A stretch of DNA of 64,000 bases from CAZAQK01 sp964535825 (lineage in GTDB: Bacteria > Pseudomonadota > Alphaproteobacteria > Rickettsiales > SXRF01): positions 1 to 64,000 of the forward strand of contig CAZHUC010000001.1 of assembly GCA_964535825.1 (NCBI GenBank), given 5' to 3'. This document shows positions 24,764 through 38,237 of this stretch, piece by piece. The position numbers were made by a program, and so were the translations under genes. The first letter of the stretch is position 1, and each line of letters opens with the position of its first letter. The notes beneath the pieces are model-generated. The model had not been told where the DNA came from. It did no database searches and worked only from the letters and a program-made list of their open reading frames with translations.

Positions 24764-25785
24764 GCTTTTGTGTTGCTCATATCCACAAACTTCATCAACA
24801 CATTGTGTGCTTTGCCGGAATCAATGGCCTCGGCAGCCATAGCAATACCATCTTTCAGGTTTTGCACTTTCTCTGCCACTACCAACGCACCCGCTGTGTT
24901 AAGAAGCACAGAGCGGCGATACGCCGATTCCATACCAGAGATGGCATCTTTTAATGCTTTGGCATTATGCTCGGCATTGCCACCTCTGAGTTCTTCGAGC
25001 GATGCGCCTTGCAATCCGGCTTCTTCCGGTGTGACCTCGAACACACGCACTGCACCGTCTTTGAGTTCAGCCACAGTCGATGCGCCGGAAAGCGTGAGTT
25101 CATCCAGCCCGTCATTGCCATGCACCACCCAGGCGCGCTTGAGGCCGATCTCCTTCAGTGCATGGGCAAGGGGTTCGGTCCATTTTTTATCATACACACC
25201 CATGAACTGGTAGGTGAGGTTGGCAGGATTTGAAATTGGGCCAAGCAAATTAAATACGGTGCGGAAACCAAGCTCCTGACGCACGGGCGCAATATGGCGC
25301 ACAGCAGGGTGGTATTTCGGTGCAAGCAGGAAGGCGATATTCAATTCGTTGATGCAGCGTTCCATGACTTCAGGTTCTGCATCCACATTCACGCCGAGTA
25401 CGCGGAGTACATCCGCAGAGCCAGAAGCGGAGGATACGGAACGATTCCCTGCCTTTGCCACAGGCACACCACATGCGGCCAGCACGAACGCTACGGCTGT
25501 GGAGATATTATAGGTGCCTTTTGCATCACCACCCGTGCCGCATGGATCGATGCTGCCAACTGGCGCATTGAATTTGGTGCATTTAGCGCGCAGGGCAACC
25601 GCGCCACCGGTAATCTCTTCCACCGTTTCGCCTTTAAGCCTGAGTGCCGTGACGAAGGCGGCCATTTGTGCGGGCGTTGCCCCGCCATTCATGATGATCT
25701 GGAAGGCCCGCGTGGCGGTATCCAGCGGCAGGTTCTTTTTATCTGCCAGCAGCGCAAGCACCGTATGCATGGTGTTTACGGTCAT
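24760..25785 (-). CDS. trpD: Anthranilate phosphoribosyltransferase
   Basis: TrpD joins anthranilate and PRPP. The 341-residue protein has the PRPP loop GTGGDAKGTYNIST (about residues 84-97), KAGNRSVSSASGSADVLRVLG (about 111-130) and HGNDGLDELTLSG. Length is normal. The start directly follows the stop of an unknown gene (TAA then ATG), which separates it from trpG. Confidence 0.96.
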   Translation of the reverse strand: MTVNTMHTVLALLADKKNLPLDTATRAFQIIMNGGATPAQMAAFVTALRLKGETVEEITGGAVALRAKCTKFNAPVGSIDPCGTGGDAKGTYNISTAVAFVLAACGVPVAKAGNRSVSSASGSADVLRVLGVNVDAEPEVMERCINELNIAFLLAPKYHPAVRHIAPVRQELGFRTVFNLLGPISNPANLTYQFMGVYDKKWTEPLAHALKEIGLKRAWVVHGNDGLDELTLSGASTVAELKDGAVRVFEVTPEEAGLQGASLEELRGGNAEHNAKALKDAISGMESAYRRSVLLNTAGALVVAEKVQNLKDGIAMAAEAIDSGKAHNVLMKFVDMSNTKA

Positions 25786-26223
25786 TTATCGGGAAGCTCC
25801 TGTGTCTCGAGAAGTAGGGGGTATCCCCGTCTTTTTTTGGATGTGGTAACTGAGATTTCCATACCCATCTTTCAGGGTGCTGAGTGAACCGGTTATTTTA
25901 TGGATGTCATCATCCAGACGCTGTAAATCCACCTTCGGGTCATTTGCGGGCCCTTCCGCATCTGCTCTGATACTAAGAGCGTTTATGATCTCAAGAATTT
26001 GATCGGGGAACGCCACGGCATCCAGCAGCCGTTGGTCAGTGGCTGAGAAACGGTCGGCGGCATCGCACTCCTTGATATAATCCAGATGTGGCTGCATCTG
26101 CGCCATAAGGCTTGCAAAGCGCTCACGGGTTTTGCTAAGCGCAGATGTGCTGAGCCTTTCCGTGCACTTTTGTATTTGCCTTTCTATTAAGCCCATATGT
26201 CTTACAATGGTAGGGTCGCTCAT
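25786..26223 (-). CDS. Unknown protein inside the trp operon
   Basis: A 145-residue, mostly helical soluble protein, unrecognised. It overlaps trpG by 4 bp (ATGA) and abuts trpD with no gap, so it is fully integrated in the operon's translation coupling. The C-terminus is short and basic. Nothing in it suggests a tryptophan enzyme. Composition is similar to the flanking genes. Its placement between trpG and trpD is unusual, since these are normally adjacent or fused. Confidence 0.7.
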   Translation of the reverse strand: MSDPTIVRHMGLIERQIQKCTERLSTSALSKTRERFASLMAQMQPHLDYIKECDAADRFSATDQRLLDAVAFPDQILEIINALSIRADAEGPANDPKVDLQRLDDDIHKITGSLSTLKDGYGNLSYHIQKKTGIPPTSRDTGASR

Positions 26224-26792
26224 ATCCCCTCCAGAAAATTCCTGATAAGCGCGTGACCATGTTCAGAAGCGATGGATTCGGGATGGAACTGCACACCGTG
26301 CGTGTTGTGCTCCTTGTGCGAAAGCCCCATGATGAGGCCGTCATCCGCTGTAACGGAGGTTACTTCAAGGCAGGAAGGCAGGCTTGCGCGATCGACGATG
26401 AGCGAGTGGTAACGTGTGGCTTTGAAAGGAATAGGCAGGCCTTTAAATACGCTTTGGCCTTCGTGGTATATCTCGCTGACCTTGCCGTGCATGGGCTTTG
26501 GTGCGCGCACTACTTTGCCACCAAATGCTTCACCAATGGCTTGATGACCAAGGCATACGCCAAGGATAGGAATTGCGCCGGATGCCTTTTTTACCAATTC
26601 AAGGCAAATACCCGATTCCGCAGGATTGCCCGGGCCGGGAGAGATAACGATACCATCTGGCTTTTTTGCGATGAGCGCATCGGCCGTTATTGCATCATTA
26701 CGATAGACAGTTACATCCGCTTTCAACTCGCCGATGTAATGCAGCAGGTTGTAGGTGAAGCTGTCGTAGTTATCGAGGAGGATGATCTTCAT
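26220..26792 (-). CDS. trpG: Anthranilate synthase component II (glutamine amidotransferase)
   Basis: TrpG supplies ammonia from glutamine to TrpE. The class I amidotransferase triad is visible: Cys in GVCLGHQAIG (about residue 79), then His and Glu in GVQFHPES (about 168-170). It starts MKIILLDNYDSFTYNL, as in the family. Its ATG overlaps the trpE stop. The same subunit may also serve folate synthesis (PabA role). Confidence 0.96.
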   Translation of the reverse strand: MKIILLDNYDSFTYNLLHYIGELKADVTVYRNDAITADALIAKKPDGIVISPGPGNPAESGICLELVKKASGAIPILGVCLGHQAIGEAFGGKVVRAPKPMHGKVSEIYHEGQSVFKGLPIPFKATRYHSLIVDRASLPSCLEVTSVTADDGLIMGLSHKEHNTHGVQFHPESIASEHGHALIRNFLEGI

Positions 26793-28297
26793 GTGAACTT
26801 TATAGCCTCCTCGGCAGCGCGTATCAATGCGCGGGATTTATTCACGCATTCCTGATATTCCGATTCTGTGTCGCTTTCGGCCACAATGCCGCCGCCCGCC
26901 TGCACATGCAGCGTACCATCCTTGATGAGGCCGGTGCGCAGGGCGATGCAGGTATCCATGTTGCCATTGCCGGAGAAATAGCCAATGCAGCCGCCATAAA
27001 AACTGCGGCGCACTTTTTCCAGATCATTGATGATCTGCATGGCGCGCACTTTCGGTGCGCCACTCACTGTGCCTGCAGGGAAGCCTGCCATGAGTGCAGA
27101 GAGCGCGTCATATTTCGTGTCTATCTCGCCAACCACGTTGGATACGATATGCATGACATGTGAATAATTTTCGATGATCATCTTCTGCGTGGTGCGTACC
27201 GTGCCGATGCGCGCTACGCGCCCCACATCATTCCGGCCAAGATCAAGCAGCATCAGATGTTCGGAAATTTCCTTGGGATCAGACAGCAGGTCGGCTGCCA
27301 GTTCCATATCTTCGTTGTGGTCGCGGCCGCGTTTGCGCGTGCCGGCGATAGGGCGGATGGTGACCTCGCCATCGCGCAGGCGCACAAGAATTTCAGGGCT
27401 TGAGCCTACCAGTGTGAAGCCGCCCATATGCAAGTAAAACAGGAAAGGTGAGGGGTTCAGTTGGCGCAGCGCGCGATACAGCGCGAAGGGCGGCAGCTTG
27501 AACGGCGCAGAGAAACGCTGCGAGAGCACCACCTGGAAAATATCACCCGCTGCTATATGCTCACGCGCTTTATCCACCATGGCATCATATTCTTTGCGTG
27601 TGGTGTTTGGTTTGAAATCATTCGCATCGATAGCGGCAAACCCATTACCGGAGGTATCCGGTATGGGGGATTTTAATTTTGCCAGTGTTGCATGGATACG
27701 CTTTTCAGCCGTGTGATATGCAGCATCGGCATTGATGCCGGTATCTGGCCGCACGGCGGTAACGATGAACATGCTGTCTGTCACCGCATCGAAGATAACC
27801 ATCACGCGCGGACGCACAAAACAGCTATCGGGTACGCCGATCGTATCGGGCTTGCTTTCCGGCAATGATTCGATAAGGCGTATCATGTCATACGCCATGT
27901 ATCCCACCAGACCAGCCGCCATCGGTGGCAGCCCTTCCGGAATATCTATCTTCGAGGATTCATAGAGCTCGTGCAGTGCATCAAGGCTTGGCTTGGAACA
28001 GGGAACAAATGTTCCCGATGCGATATTCTTTCCTTCGCTGATCTCGGCCTTCTTGCCAGTTGAACGCCAGATTACATCCGGGTCTAATCCGATGACGGAG
28101 TAACGACCGCGTATCTCGCCCTTCTCGACAGATTCCAGAAGGAAACACGGAGCATTATCGTCCTTGAGGCGCAGCATGGCGGCTACCGGCGTATCAAGAT
28201 CAGCCGGGCATTTTACCCAAACCAGTTGTGGCAGGCCGCGATCATAATAATCCGAGAATATCTCATGGCCGGGGAATAGGGTGGCGATGCCGGTCAT
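26789..28297 (-). CDS. trpE: Anthranilate synthase component I
   Basis: TrpE makes anthranilate from chorismate. The 502-residue protein has the chorismate-binding signatures IAGTRKRGRDHNEDMELAADL, LLDLGRNDVGRVA, FPAGTVSGAPKVRAM and GGGIVAESDTESEY. The N-terminal LLESVEKGEIRGRYSVIG matches the tryptophan-feedback element LLES. Its ATG overlaps the ppiD stop (TAATG), leaving no room for a leader-peptide attenuator directly before trpE. Confidence 0.96.
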   Translation of the reverse strand: MTGIATLFPGHEIFSDYYDRGLPQLVWVKCPADLDTPVAAMLRLKDDNAPCFLLESVEKGEIRGRYSVIGLDPDVIWRSTGKKAEISEGKNIASGTFVPCSKPSLDALHELYESSKIDIPEGLPPMAAGLVGYMAYDMIRLIESLPESKPDTIGVPDSCFVRPRVMVIFDAVTDSMFIVTAVRPDTGINADAAYHTAEKRIHATLAKLKSPIPDTSGNGFAAIDANDFKPNTTRKEYDAMVDKAREHIAAGDIFQVVLSQRFSAPFKLPPFALYRALRQLNPSPFLFYLHMGGFTLVGSSPEILVRLRDGEVTIRPIAGTRKRGRDHNEDMELAADLLSDPKEISEHLMLLDLGRNDVGRVARIGTVRTTQKMIIENYSHVMHIVSNVVGEIDTKYDALSALMAGFPAGTVSGAPKVRAMQIINDLEKVRRSFYGGCIGYFSGNGNMDTCIALRTGLIKDGTLHVQAGGGIVAESDTESEYQECVNKSRALIRAAEEAIKFT

Positions 28298-30192
28298 TAT
28301 TCAACTTTGACAGAGTTGATCTTACCCGCTTCGATCTCGACAGGGTAACGGGCGGCAAGGGAGCTCATATATTCATCCATGATCTCATTGGTAAATGCAT
28401 GTGCAACATCCTTGCGGGTTGTAGCAAAAGCAGACGCATCTGATGGCAATGCAGCAGGAATAATATTCTTTACCACGGCTATGGCATACGAACCGTCGGG
28501 CAGTGCGTAAGCTGCAGTAGCATCTCCAGCGCCACGTACGAACATATCAGCAACGAATATCTCAGGCAGTTGCAGGCCAGCAATTTTACTATCTGTGCGC
28601 TTGACACTTTCGGCTGGTTTTGCCGCTATTCCATAGCGATTGATCACGCCGCTTCTTTTTGCAGGATCTGCGAATTCTGCGGCAAGGTCGGTGATCATGT
28701 TGGCAAGTTGTACTTGCTGCAACGCTTGTGTTGCAAGGCGAGTGGCTTGATCCATCACTTCTTCCAGCGGCCTTACGCGTTCAGCCTCGATCTTATCTGC
28801 GCGCAGCACATAATATGTACCGCCCTTGGCGAACGTGACCGAGGATTCTGTTTTTTCATCGAGCTTGAAGGCAATATCCAGGAATTTATCCAGCTTCGGC
28901 AGCGTAGCATCGCGGCCATCGGCTGTTTTCCCTTGCCGGTCGATAGCGGGCAGCGTCGTAACACTCAACCCGTGCTCTTTGGATACGTCCTGCAATGTGC
29001 CGCCGGCAGCAAACGTATCTTCCAGCGTATTGGCAAATGTACCGATCGCCTCTTCCTGTTTCTGCACCATTACATCTTTCTTGAGTTTGTCGTGTACCAT
29101 CTCAAGAGAATCTACAGAGGCGGGTTCGATCTTTGCCACACGGAACACATGCCAGCCGAATGGGCTTTGTATCGGCTCGCTGATATCTTTCTCGGCCAGC
29201 GCGAATACTTTTTCACCTGCACCTTCAAACATTGTCTTTTGAGTGATCGTGCCGATCGATAGTGATTTTTTGTTCACTGCATTCGTGGCTTCGGCGACCT
29301 CAGCAAACGATTTACCTTCCTTTGCCATGGCTGCGGCTTCCTTCGCTTTATCTTCCGTAGAGTACAGCAGTTGTTCGACCGTGCGGCGCTCTTCATGGCG
29401 GAATTCTTCAAGACGCTCCTCATAGGCCGCTTCAATATCGGCATCTGAGACGGTCACGATCTTTTTTACATTATCAGCTGTAAAGGTAAGGTAGCTGATC
29501 GTGCGGTATTCCGGCACCATAAAAAGCTGGCTATTTTCCTTATAAAAAGTTTCCACGGCTTCTTTGCCCGGTGTTTTAACATCCTTCATCATGCTGGAAT
29601 CCAGAACGTAAATGCTCACATCACGCTTCTGGTTGCGGCTTAGATACAGGGTTTTTACAGCGGCATCGTGCACGGCGGTCTCCGCGGTCAGCGAGTCCAG
29701 AACCATCTTACTGGTTTCCTGACGACGTAATTGCTCAATGAATGCTTTTTCGGTCAATCCTGCATTCGCAAGGCGCTGGCGCAGCATCTCTTTGTTGAAG
29801 TTGCCTTTGCCATCCTGGAAAGCAGGGTTGTTACGGATGAATTTTGCGACCGCATCATCTGGTATACTAAGGCCAAGTTTGCCCACTTCCTGCTGCATCA
29901 GGAGTTGTCCTACCATCATCTTGAGCACTTGTTGCGGGATCTTCAGATCGGCAAGTACCTGCGGGGAATAATCATCGCCCAGTGCGCGACGGATCTTTTC
30001 TGCCTCGCGGCCCAGACTCTGCCTGAATGTACCTTCCGATACGCTAAGATCGCCCACTTTGGCTACGGTCTGGTTGCGGGCAGGGGCGTTTATCATGTCG
30101 CCGATACCCCAGACGGCAAAACTTAACACTAAGAGTACCAGCAGGAGTTTTGCGCCAAAGCCTTTGGCTAGAGAATGTATGGTGTTGAGCAT
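28297..30192 (-). CDS. ppiD: PpiD-like periplasmic peptidyl-prolyl isomerase/chaperone
   Basis: A 631-residue membrane-anchored folding factor. It starts with a single N-terminal helix (LLLVLLVLSFAVWGIGDMI, about 16-34), followed by a SurA-like chaperone region. A parvulin domain follows at about 245-350 (RRTVEQLLYSTEDKAKE and SPFGWHVFRV). It assists folding of exported and outer-membrane proteins at the Sec exit. It leads the trp genes, an arrangement common in Alphaproteobacteria, and is divergent from tpiA. Confidence 0.92.
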   Translation of the reverse strand: MLNTIHSLAKGFGAKLLLVLLVLSFAVWGIGDMINAPARNQTVAKVGDLSVSEGTFRQSLGREAEKIRRALGDDYSPQVLADLKIPQQVLKMMVGQLLMQQEVGKLGLSIPDDAVAKFIRNNPAFQDGKGNFNKEMLRQRLANAGLTEKAFIEQLRRQETSKMVLDSLTAETAVHDAAVKTLYLSRNQKRDVSIYVLDSSMMKDVKTPGKEAVETFYKENSQLFMVPEYRTISYLTFTADNVKKIVTVSDADIEAAYEERLEEFRHEERRTVEQLLYSTEDKAKEAAAMAKEGKSFAEVAEATNAVNKKSLSIGTITQKTMFEGAGEKVFALAEKDISEPIQSPFGWHVFRVAKIEPASVDSLEMVHDKLKKDVMVQKQEEAIGTFANTLEDTFAAGGTLQDVSKEHGLSVTTLPAIDRQGKTADGRDATLPKLDKFLDIAFKLDEKTESSVTFAKGGTYYVLRADKIEAERVRPLEEVMDQATRLATQALQQVQLANMITDLAAEFADPAKRSGVINRYGIAAKPAESVKRTDSKIAGLQLPEIFVADMFVRGAGDATAAYALPDGSYAIAVVKNIIPAALPSDASAFATTRKDVAHAFTNEIMDEYMSSLAARYPVEIEAGKINSVKVE

Positions 30193-30267
30193 ATGGATTT
30201 CTAATTTGTTTTTTCATGGTTTACACCACAAATGGTCATTGTAAAACAGTTTTTCATGCATTAGAAA

Positions 30268-31023
30268 ATGGCAATGGAAAAACAAAACACCTACATCATC
30301 GGCAACTGGAAAATGCATGGCCATCGCGAGCTGGCTGAGGGCTTGCTTGCGTCTGTTGCTTCTGCAGCGCCTGCGGAAGGTGCAACTGTTGTGGTGTGTC
30401 CGCCTGCAGTGTTGGTTTCTGCCGTGGTGGCTACCTTAAAGGGATCATCCGTAAAAGTAGGTGGCCAGGATTGTCACCATGAAGCAGAAGGCGCATTCAC
30501 AGGCGATACCAGTGCGGTGATGCTTAAACAAATGGGCTGCCGCTATGTGATTGTGGGGCACTCTGAGCGCCGCCAATACCATCAGGAGACCAGTGCTGAT
30601 GTTAATGGCAAGGCCGCGCAGGCCATGGCTTCTGGCCTTATCCCTGTCATCTGTATCGGCGAAACACTGGCCGAGCGTGAGGCGGGGCAGGCGCAAGCGG
30701 TTGTAGAGAAACAGATTATGGAGTCCATACCCTCAGGAAATGGCCAGTTTTTGCTTGCATATGAACCGGTTTGGGCTATTGGTTCTGGCAAGACGCCAAC
30801 AGTACTTGATATTAGGCAGATGCACAGCCATATTAGGCAGGTGATTTCAGGCCATAAAGGCACGCAGGCAGCGGTGCTGTATGGCGGGTCTGTGAAAGCA
30901 GCCAATGCGGCTGAGATACTTGGCACAGAAGGCGTATCCGGTGTGCTGGTGGGCGGTGCAAGCCTGAAGGCGGATGAATTTTGTGGAATAATTGCAGCGG
31001 CAGCTGCGTTGAAGAAGGATTAG
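30268..31023 (+). CDS. tpiA: Triosephosphate isomerase
   Basis: The enzyme interconverts DHAP and glyceraldehyde-3-phosphate. All catalytic elements are present: Lys in GNWKMHG, His in VIVGHSERR, Glu in AYEPVWAIGSGKTPT (loop 6), and the phosphate-binding YGGSVKAANA. Length (251) is normal. Two in-frame ATGs, 30268 and 30274, are possible starts and neither has a strong ribosome site. It is followed after 4 bp by secG. Confidence 0.96.
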   Translation: MAMEKQNTYIIGNWKMHGHRELAEGLLASVASAAPAEGATVVVCPPAVLVSAVVATLKGSSVKVGGQDCHHEAEGAFTGDTSAVMLKQMGCRYVIVGHSERRQYHQETSADVNGKAAQAMASGLIPVICIGETLAEREAGQAQAVVEKQIMESIPSGNGQFLLAYEPVWAIGSGKTPTVLDIRQMHSHIRQVISGHKGTQAAVLYGGSVKAANAAEILGTEGVSGVLVGGASLKADEFCGIIAAAAALKKD

Positions 31024-31027
31024 AGTT

Positions 31028-31369
31028 GTGTACGAAGTTATTTTGGTGATCCATACCATTTTGGTGCTGTTCCTGATCGGCATGGTACTTATCCAGCGCT
31101 CAGACAGTGATGGTCTTGGTGGTCTTGGTGGTGGCGGTGGTAATCAGTTCATGACCGGTCGCGGGGCAGCGAACGTCATGACCCGTACCACAGCGATCCT
31201 CGCTGGTGCGTTCATGTTCACCAGCCTTATCCTTGCAGTGATGGCCAGCCGTATGACGGAAGGTTCACTGATCGACACGATCGATACTTCAGTACCTGCA
31301 GTAATGGATTCGTCTGACACATCCTCTAAACCCGCCCAGCAGGAGCCTGTTGCTCCCAAGCCGGAGTAA
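31028..31369 (+). CDS. secG: Preprotein translocase subunit SecG
   Basis: SecG assists the SecYEG channel. The 113-residue protein has two membrane helices (about 3-22 and 54-75) around LIQRSDSDGLGGLGGGGGNQFMTGRGAANVMTRTT, the family signature, and an extended polar C-terminus. It starts with GTG. The tpiA-secG-pyrG order is a standard alphaproteobacterial arrangement. Confidence 0.95.
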   Translation: MYEVILVIHTILVLFLIGMVLIQRSDSDGLGGLGGGGGNQFMTGRGAANVMTRTTAILAGAFMFTSLILAVMASRMTEGSLIDTIDTSVPAVMDSSDTSSKPAQQEPVAPKPE

Positions 31370-31375
31370 GCGTGG

Positions 31376-34294
<2,919 letters not shown>

Positions 34295-34298
<4 letters not shown>

Positions 34299-34328
34299 TT
34301 ATTATTAATATTTATTAATAATAATTAT
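34295..34328. repeat. 34-bp perfect AT palindrome
   Basis: The 16-base arms 34295-34310 and 34313-34328 are exact inverted copies around TT and contain only A and T. The palindrome starts within the last codons of kdsA and ends 8 bp before the next ATG. It could be a terminator-like structure, a protein-binding site or the junction of an inserted segment. There is no T tract on either side. Confidence 0.75.
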
Positions 34329-34336
34329 GGGTTGTT

Positions 34337-34711
34337 ATGCAAAGCGAGTCACTCAAAAATATTCCCAAGACAATTGCACAAACGGCATTTAACAAAACTG
34401 TAAAAGTTATAGACCGGCTCGTACCCAAGCATTTGCGTAGTGAGTGGGAAGCGTTGAAAGTAAGGCTTGCAGGTGAACAATATGCAGAGCTTCGCAATGG
34501 TGGCGATATTAGCATTGCACTTGGATTGTTGACATCAGACAGACGAAGCCATGTTCGAGATAGCGAAGTCCAAGGGTTCTTGCAGCAGTATGTGAGTGAG
34601 ATCAAAACGGCATTGAGTGCTAAGGGCAAAAATGTTGAGGCCATTGCCATCGATTCGCAGTTTGCTGAACTATTCCCTGCGCTGACGGGTGGCAGGGGTT
34701 TCGGGGATTGA
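34337..34711 (+). CDS. Unknown protein inserted behind kdsA
   Basis: A 124-residue soluble protein, unrecognised. The start of the protein, MQSESLKNIPKTIAQTAFNK, is basic, and a helical middle includes LVPKHLRSEWEALKVRLAGEQY. No strong ribosome site is evident before the ATG. It lies between the 34-bp palindrome and the second kdsA tail, so it appears to be the cargo of an insertion at the kdsA 3' end. Confidence 0.6.
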   Translation: MQSESLKNIPKTIAQTAFNKTVKVIDRLVPKHLRSEWEALKVRLAGEQYAELRNGGDISIALGLLTSDRRSHVRDSEVQGFLQQYVSEIKTALSAKGKNVEAIAIDSQFAELFPALTGGRGFGD

Positions 34712-34716
34712 TAGGT

Positions 34717-34782
34717 CTGGCCGATATGCAAAGCATTCTGGTGCAACTCAAAGAGTTTGATAAGCTATATAAAGCACTGTAA
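34717..34782 (+). pseudogene. Second, displaced copy of the kdsA 3' end
   Basis: These 66 bases align without gaps to the last 66 bases of kdsA (34233-34298), with 51 identical by my hand count. Translation gives [21 protein letters not shown] and stop, with 16 of 21 residues identical to the KdsA end. Most changes are synonymous or conservative, so the copy diverged under coding constraint or came from a related genome. It has no start of its own beyond an internal ATG at 34726. Confidence 0.85.
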
Positions 34783-34859
34783 TATATCAATTATTTTGTA
34801 TTCTTTTCGTTTCATGAAACTGTCATACACAATGCCTTGGTTCATGCTACACTTCTGTT

Positions 34860-35825
34860 ATGTCTGAAGAAAAACGCAAGCCTGTTATCCTCATCAGCGC
34901 GATGAATACCGATACCAAATCGGTGACCGCTGCGGTTGCATCCGTGCGCGCTGCCGGGGCAGAGCCGCTGCTTATTGCCAATCATTTTGCGAGGCTTAAT
35001 TTCAAGGGTGATGTCAATAATGACACCATACGCGCAGCCGTACACGCAGACCTTGAAAAAGTAGATGGCGTGCTGGTGATGGGCAACAATGCCGACATCG
35101 ACCCGAAGGATTATAAAGCCACAAGCAAACATGCCGCCACCAAATCAGAGCGCGATACACCAGAAGGGGCAGTGCGTGCTGCGTATGAATATAACCTGCT
35201 GGCTGAAACGCTGAATTGCAAGAAGCCGCTGCTCACCGTATGCGCCGGCACACAACGCCTGAACGTGCTTATGGGCGGTACACTGCATCAGCATGTGCCG
35301 GATATTTTAGGCAATGAATCACATCAGCAGGACAAACAGAATATCGCGCCATTTGTTCCGGTGCTGTATGTGGAAACCGAAGCGAATACGAAGCTTTCTG
35401 AAATGGCAGGTGGCAAAGGCCTGTTCACGCCGGGGCATGATGTGCCAGCAAGTGTGACCATGGAGAACAGCTTCCACCATCAGGCGATCGATAAGGTAGG
35501 CGATGGGCTGCGTGTTGCTGCGCATTCGCGTGAGGCAGACCCCAAGAAGAATATCATCGAAGCCGTTGAGGGTGATCCAAAAGTATTCAAGGATCAGTTC
35601 GTGATGGGCGTGCAGTGGCATCCGGAATTCGGTGCTAGCGAGCTTTCTGGCAGACTATTGCAAACGCTGGTTCAGGAAAGCGAGCAATATGCTGCAAAGA
35701 ATCCGCGTATTGCAGATTCAGTAAAAGAAACAGCGCTTAGTGCCTTTGCACCAACCTGGCAGGAGCGCGTGCGTGCGCAGCAACAGGCAAAACAAAACAC
35801 TAAAGGTGGACGCGGTGCAGCTTAG
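34860..35825 (+). CDS. Class I glutamine amidotransferase-like (peptidase C26) protein
   Basis: A 321-residue protein related to gamma-glutamyl-GABA hydrolase PuuD. The nucleophile Cys lies in TVCAGTQRLNV (about residue 124), where most family members have C-R-G; His and Glu lie in GVQWHPEF (about 257). It presumably hydrolyses a gamma-glutamyl amide. The C-terminal 50 residues are polar and extra to the fold. The substrate is not indicated by the neighbours. Confidence 0.85.
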   Translation: MSEEKRKPVILISAMNTDTKSVTAAVASVRAAGAEPLLIANHFARLNFKGDVNNDTIRAAVHADLEKVDGVLVMGNNADIDPKDYKATSKHAATKSERDTPEGAVRAAYEYNLLAETLNCKKPLLTVCAGTQRLNVLMGGTLHQHVPDILGNESHQQDKQNIAPFVPVLYVETEANTKLSEMAGGKGLFTPGHDVPASVTMENSFHHQAIDKVGDGLRVAAHSREADPKKNIIEAVEGDPKVFKDQFVMGVQWHPEFGASELSGRLLQTLVQESEQYAAKNPRIADSVKETALSAFAPTWQERVRAQQQAKQNTKGGRGAA

Positions 35826-36295
35826 GCAGTTTCCTGCTTAAGTTTAAAATTCCGGTGATGCAATACGAAATTCCTGAGCGCGTGCTCAAGCTCATTATAA
35901 TTCTCGATGAAATCCTCATCATGCAGGTTCGCCAGTTTCTTTTGGCAGTGCTTCAAGGCCTGCGTGCAGGTCTCCGATAATACATCAAGGGCAGGCGGAT
36001 TGGCCGCGGGTTCAAGCCGCTCCTCAGGGTCATCACTATGCTTGAAATGCTGATGGAAATGGCGTGGGCCTTTGCATTCCGCCAGTGCCAGCGATACGGG
36101 GGTAACGATATTCTTGAAGTGTAGCTGGATCTGCAGGCGCTCGTTATAATCACGGGCATCGGCTATCCGCATATCCAGTATGCGGGCGCATATCGTTTCC
36201 AGTGTTATCATTACCTGTTCGAGCTGAATCTGCTCAGCATTATCATCAAAAGCGTCGGAATCAGTGCTTAAACGGACATTATTGCGAACGTTCAT
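35822..36295 (-). CDS. Unknown His-containing helical protein
   Basis: A 157-residue soluble, probably all-helical protein. A short His-rich stretch (HFHQHFKHSDD) lies in the middle and HHRNF near the end. AGGAGG 5 nt before the ATG at 36295 sets the start. It converges on the amidotransferase gene with a 4-bp overlap of the 3' ends and is divergent from eno. No family is recognised. Confidence 0.65.
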   Translation of the reverse strand: MNVRNNVRLSTDSDAFDDNAEQIQLEQVMITLETICARILDMRIADARDYNERLQIQLHFKNIVTPVSLALAECKGPRHFHQHFKHSDDPEERLEPAANPPALDVLSETCTQALKHCQKKLANLHDEDFIENYNELEHALRNFVLHHRNFKLKQETA

Positions 36296-36451
36296 ACGTC
36301 CTCCTGTTTCAACCATTTGGACACTTCCCTAAGTATACTGCAACTATAAGGTGATTGCCAGTACATATGATATATGCCTGATTCACCTTGCATTTTGTGC
36401 GATTTATTCTTATCAACGGTGCTGTAACAATACCCATTTTTTCAGGAGTGA

Positions 36452-37729
<1,278 letters not shown>

Positions 37730-37782
37730 ACGAATGATTTTGCTTCACAAATTTGTGCAGTTTCGTTACACTCGGCATCTGT

Positions 37783-38121
37783 ATGAGTAGATATAACACC
37801 GTCCTTTCGCCGAGAGGCAAGTTGACGCGCCGCGCTGCTGGCGCGCTTCTGGGCGTGTTCGTGTTGTTCTATCTGGCGTTCCATACCGTCAGTGGTGACC
37901 GTGGTGTTTTCGCCCTTATCAAAGCCAGTCGCCAGCTTGAAATGCTCAAGGCCCAGCTTGCCGAAGTGTCTGGTAAGCGTCAGGAGATCGAGACTCGTGT
38001 ATCGCTCATTAGCAACCAGTCACTGGATCTTGATATGCTCGATGAGCGTGCCCGTATCGTGCTGGGTTACACCGGCAAGGATGAGCGGGTGATCTTCCTC
38101 AATGACGAGGTCAAAAATTAA
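37783..38121 (+). CDS. ftsB: FtsB/DivIC-type septum formation protein
   Basis: A small divisome protein with a short cytoplasmic N-terminus, one membrane helix (about residues 22-40, LLGVFVLFYLAFHTV) and a periplasmic coiled coil (about 50-85, LEMLKAQLAEVSGKRQEIETRVSLI). The end LDLDMLDERARIVLGY is typical of the alphaproteobacterial family. The start at 37783 is preferred over an upstream in-frame ATG at 37753. The position between eno and pdhA is conserved. Confidence 0.9.
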   Translation: MSRYNTVLSPRGKLTRRAAGALLGVFVLFYLAFHTVSGDRGVFALIKASRQLEMLKAQLAEVSGKRQEIETRVSLISNQSLDLDMLDERARIVLGYTGKDERVIFLNDEVKN

Positions 38122-38237
38122 TCAATTCTTTGCGGCGATGCAGCAAGCGGTTTTCTTGTAAGCAATTGTTTATTATCGGTATTTTATAATAAAATAGCAC
38201 TTGCACCCCCATTATCCATTTTGTATAACAGGCGTCT

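Noticed and set aside
25294..25887. 197-codon plus-strand frame opposite trpD
   Set aside because: It is a shadow of trpD. No ribosome site or recognisable domain.
28297..28320. Tryptophan attenuator before trpE
   Set aside because: trpE starts inside the ppiD stop codon, leaving no leader space, and no Trp-rich leader peptide is seen.
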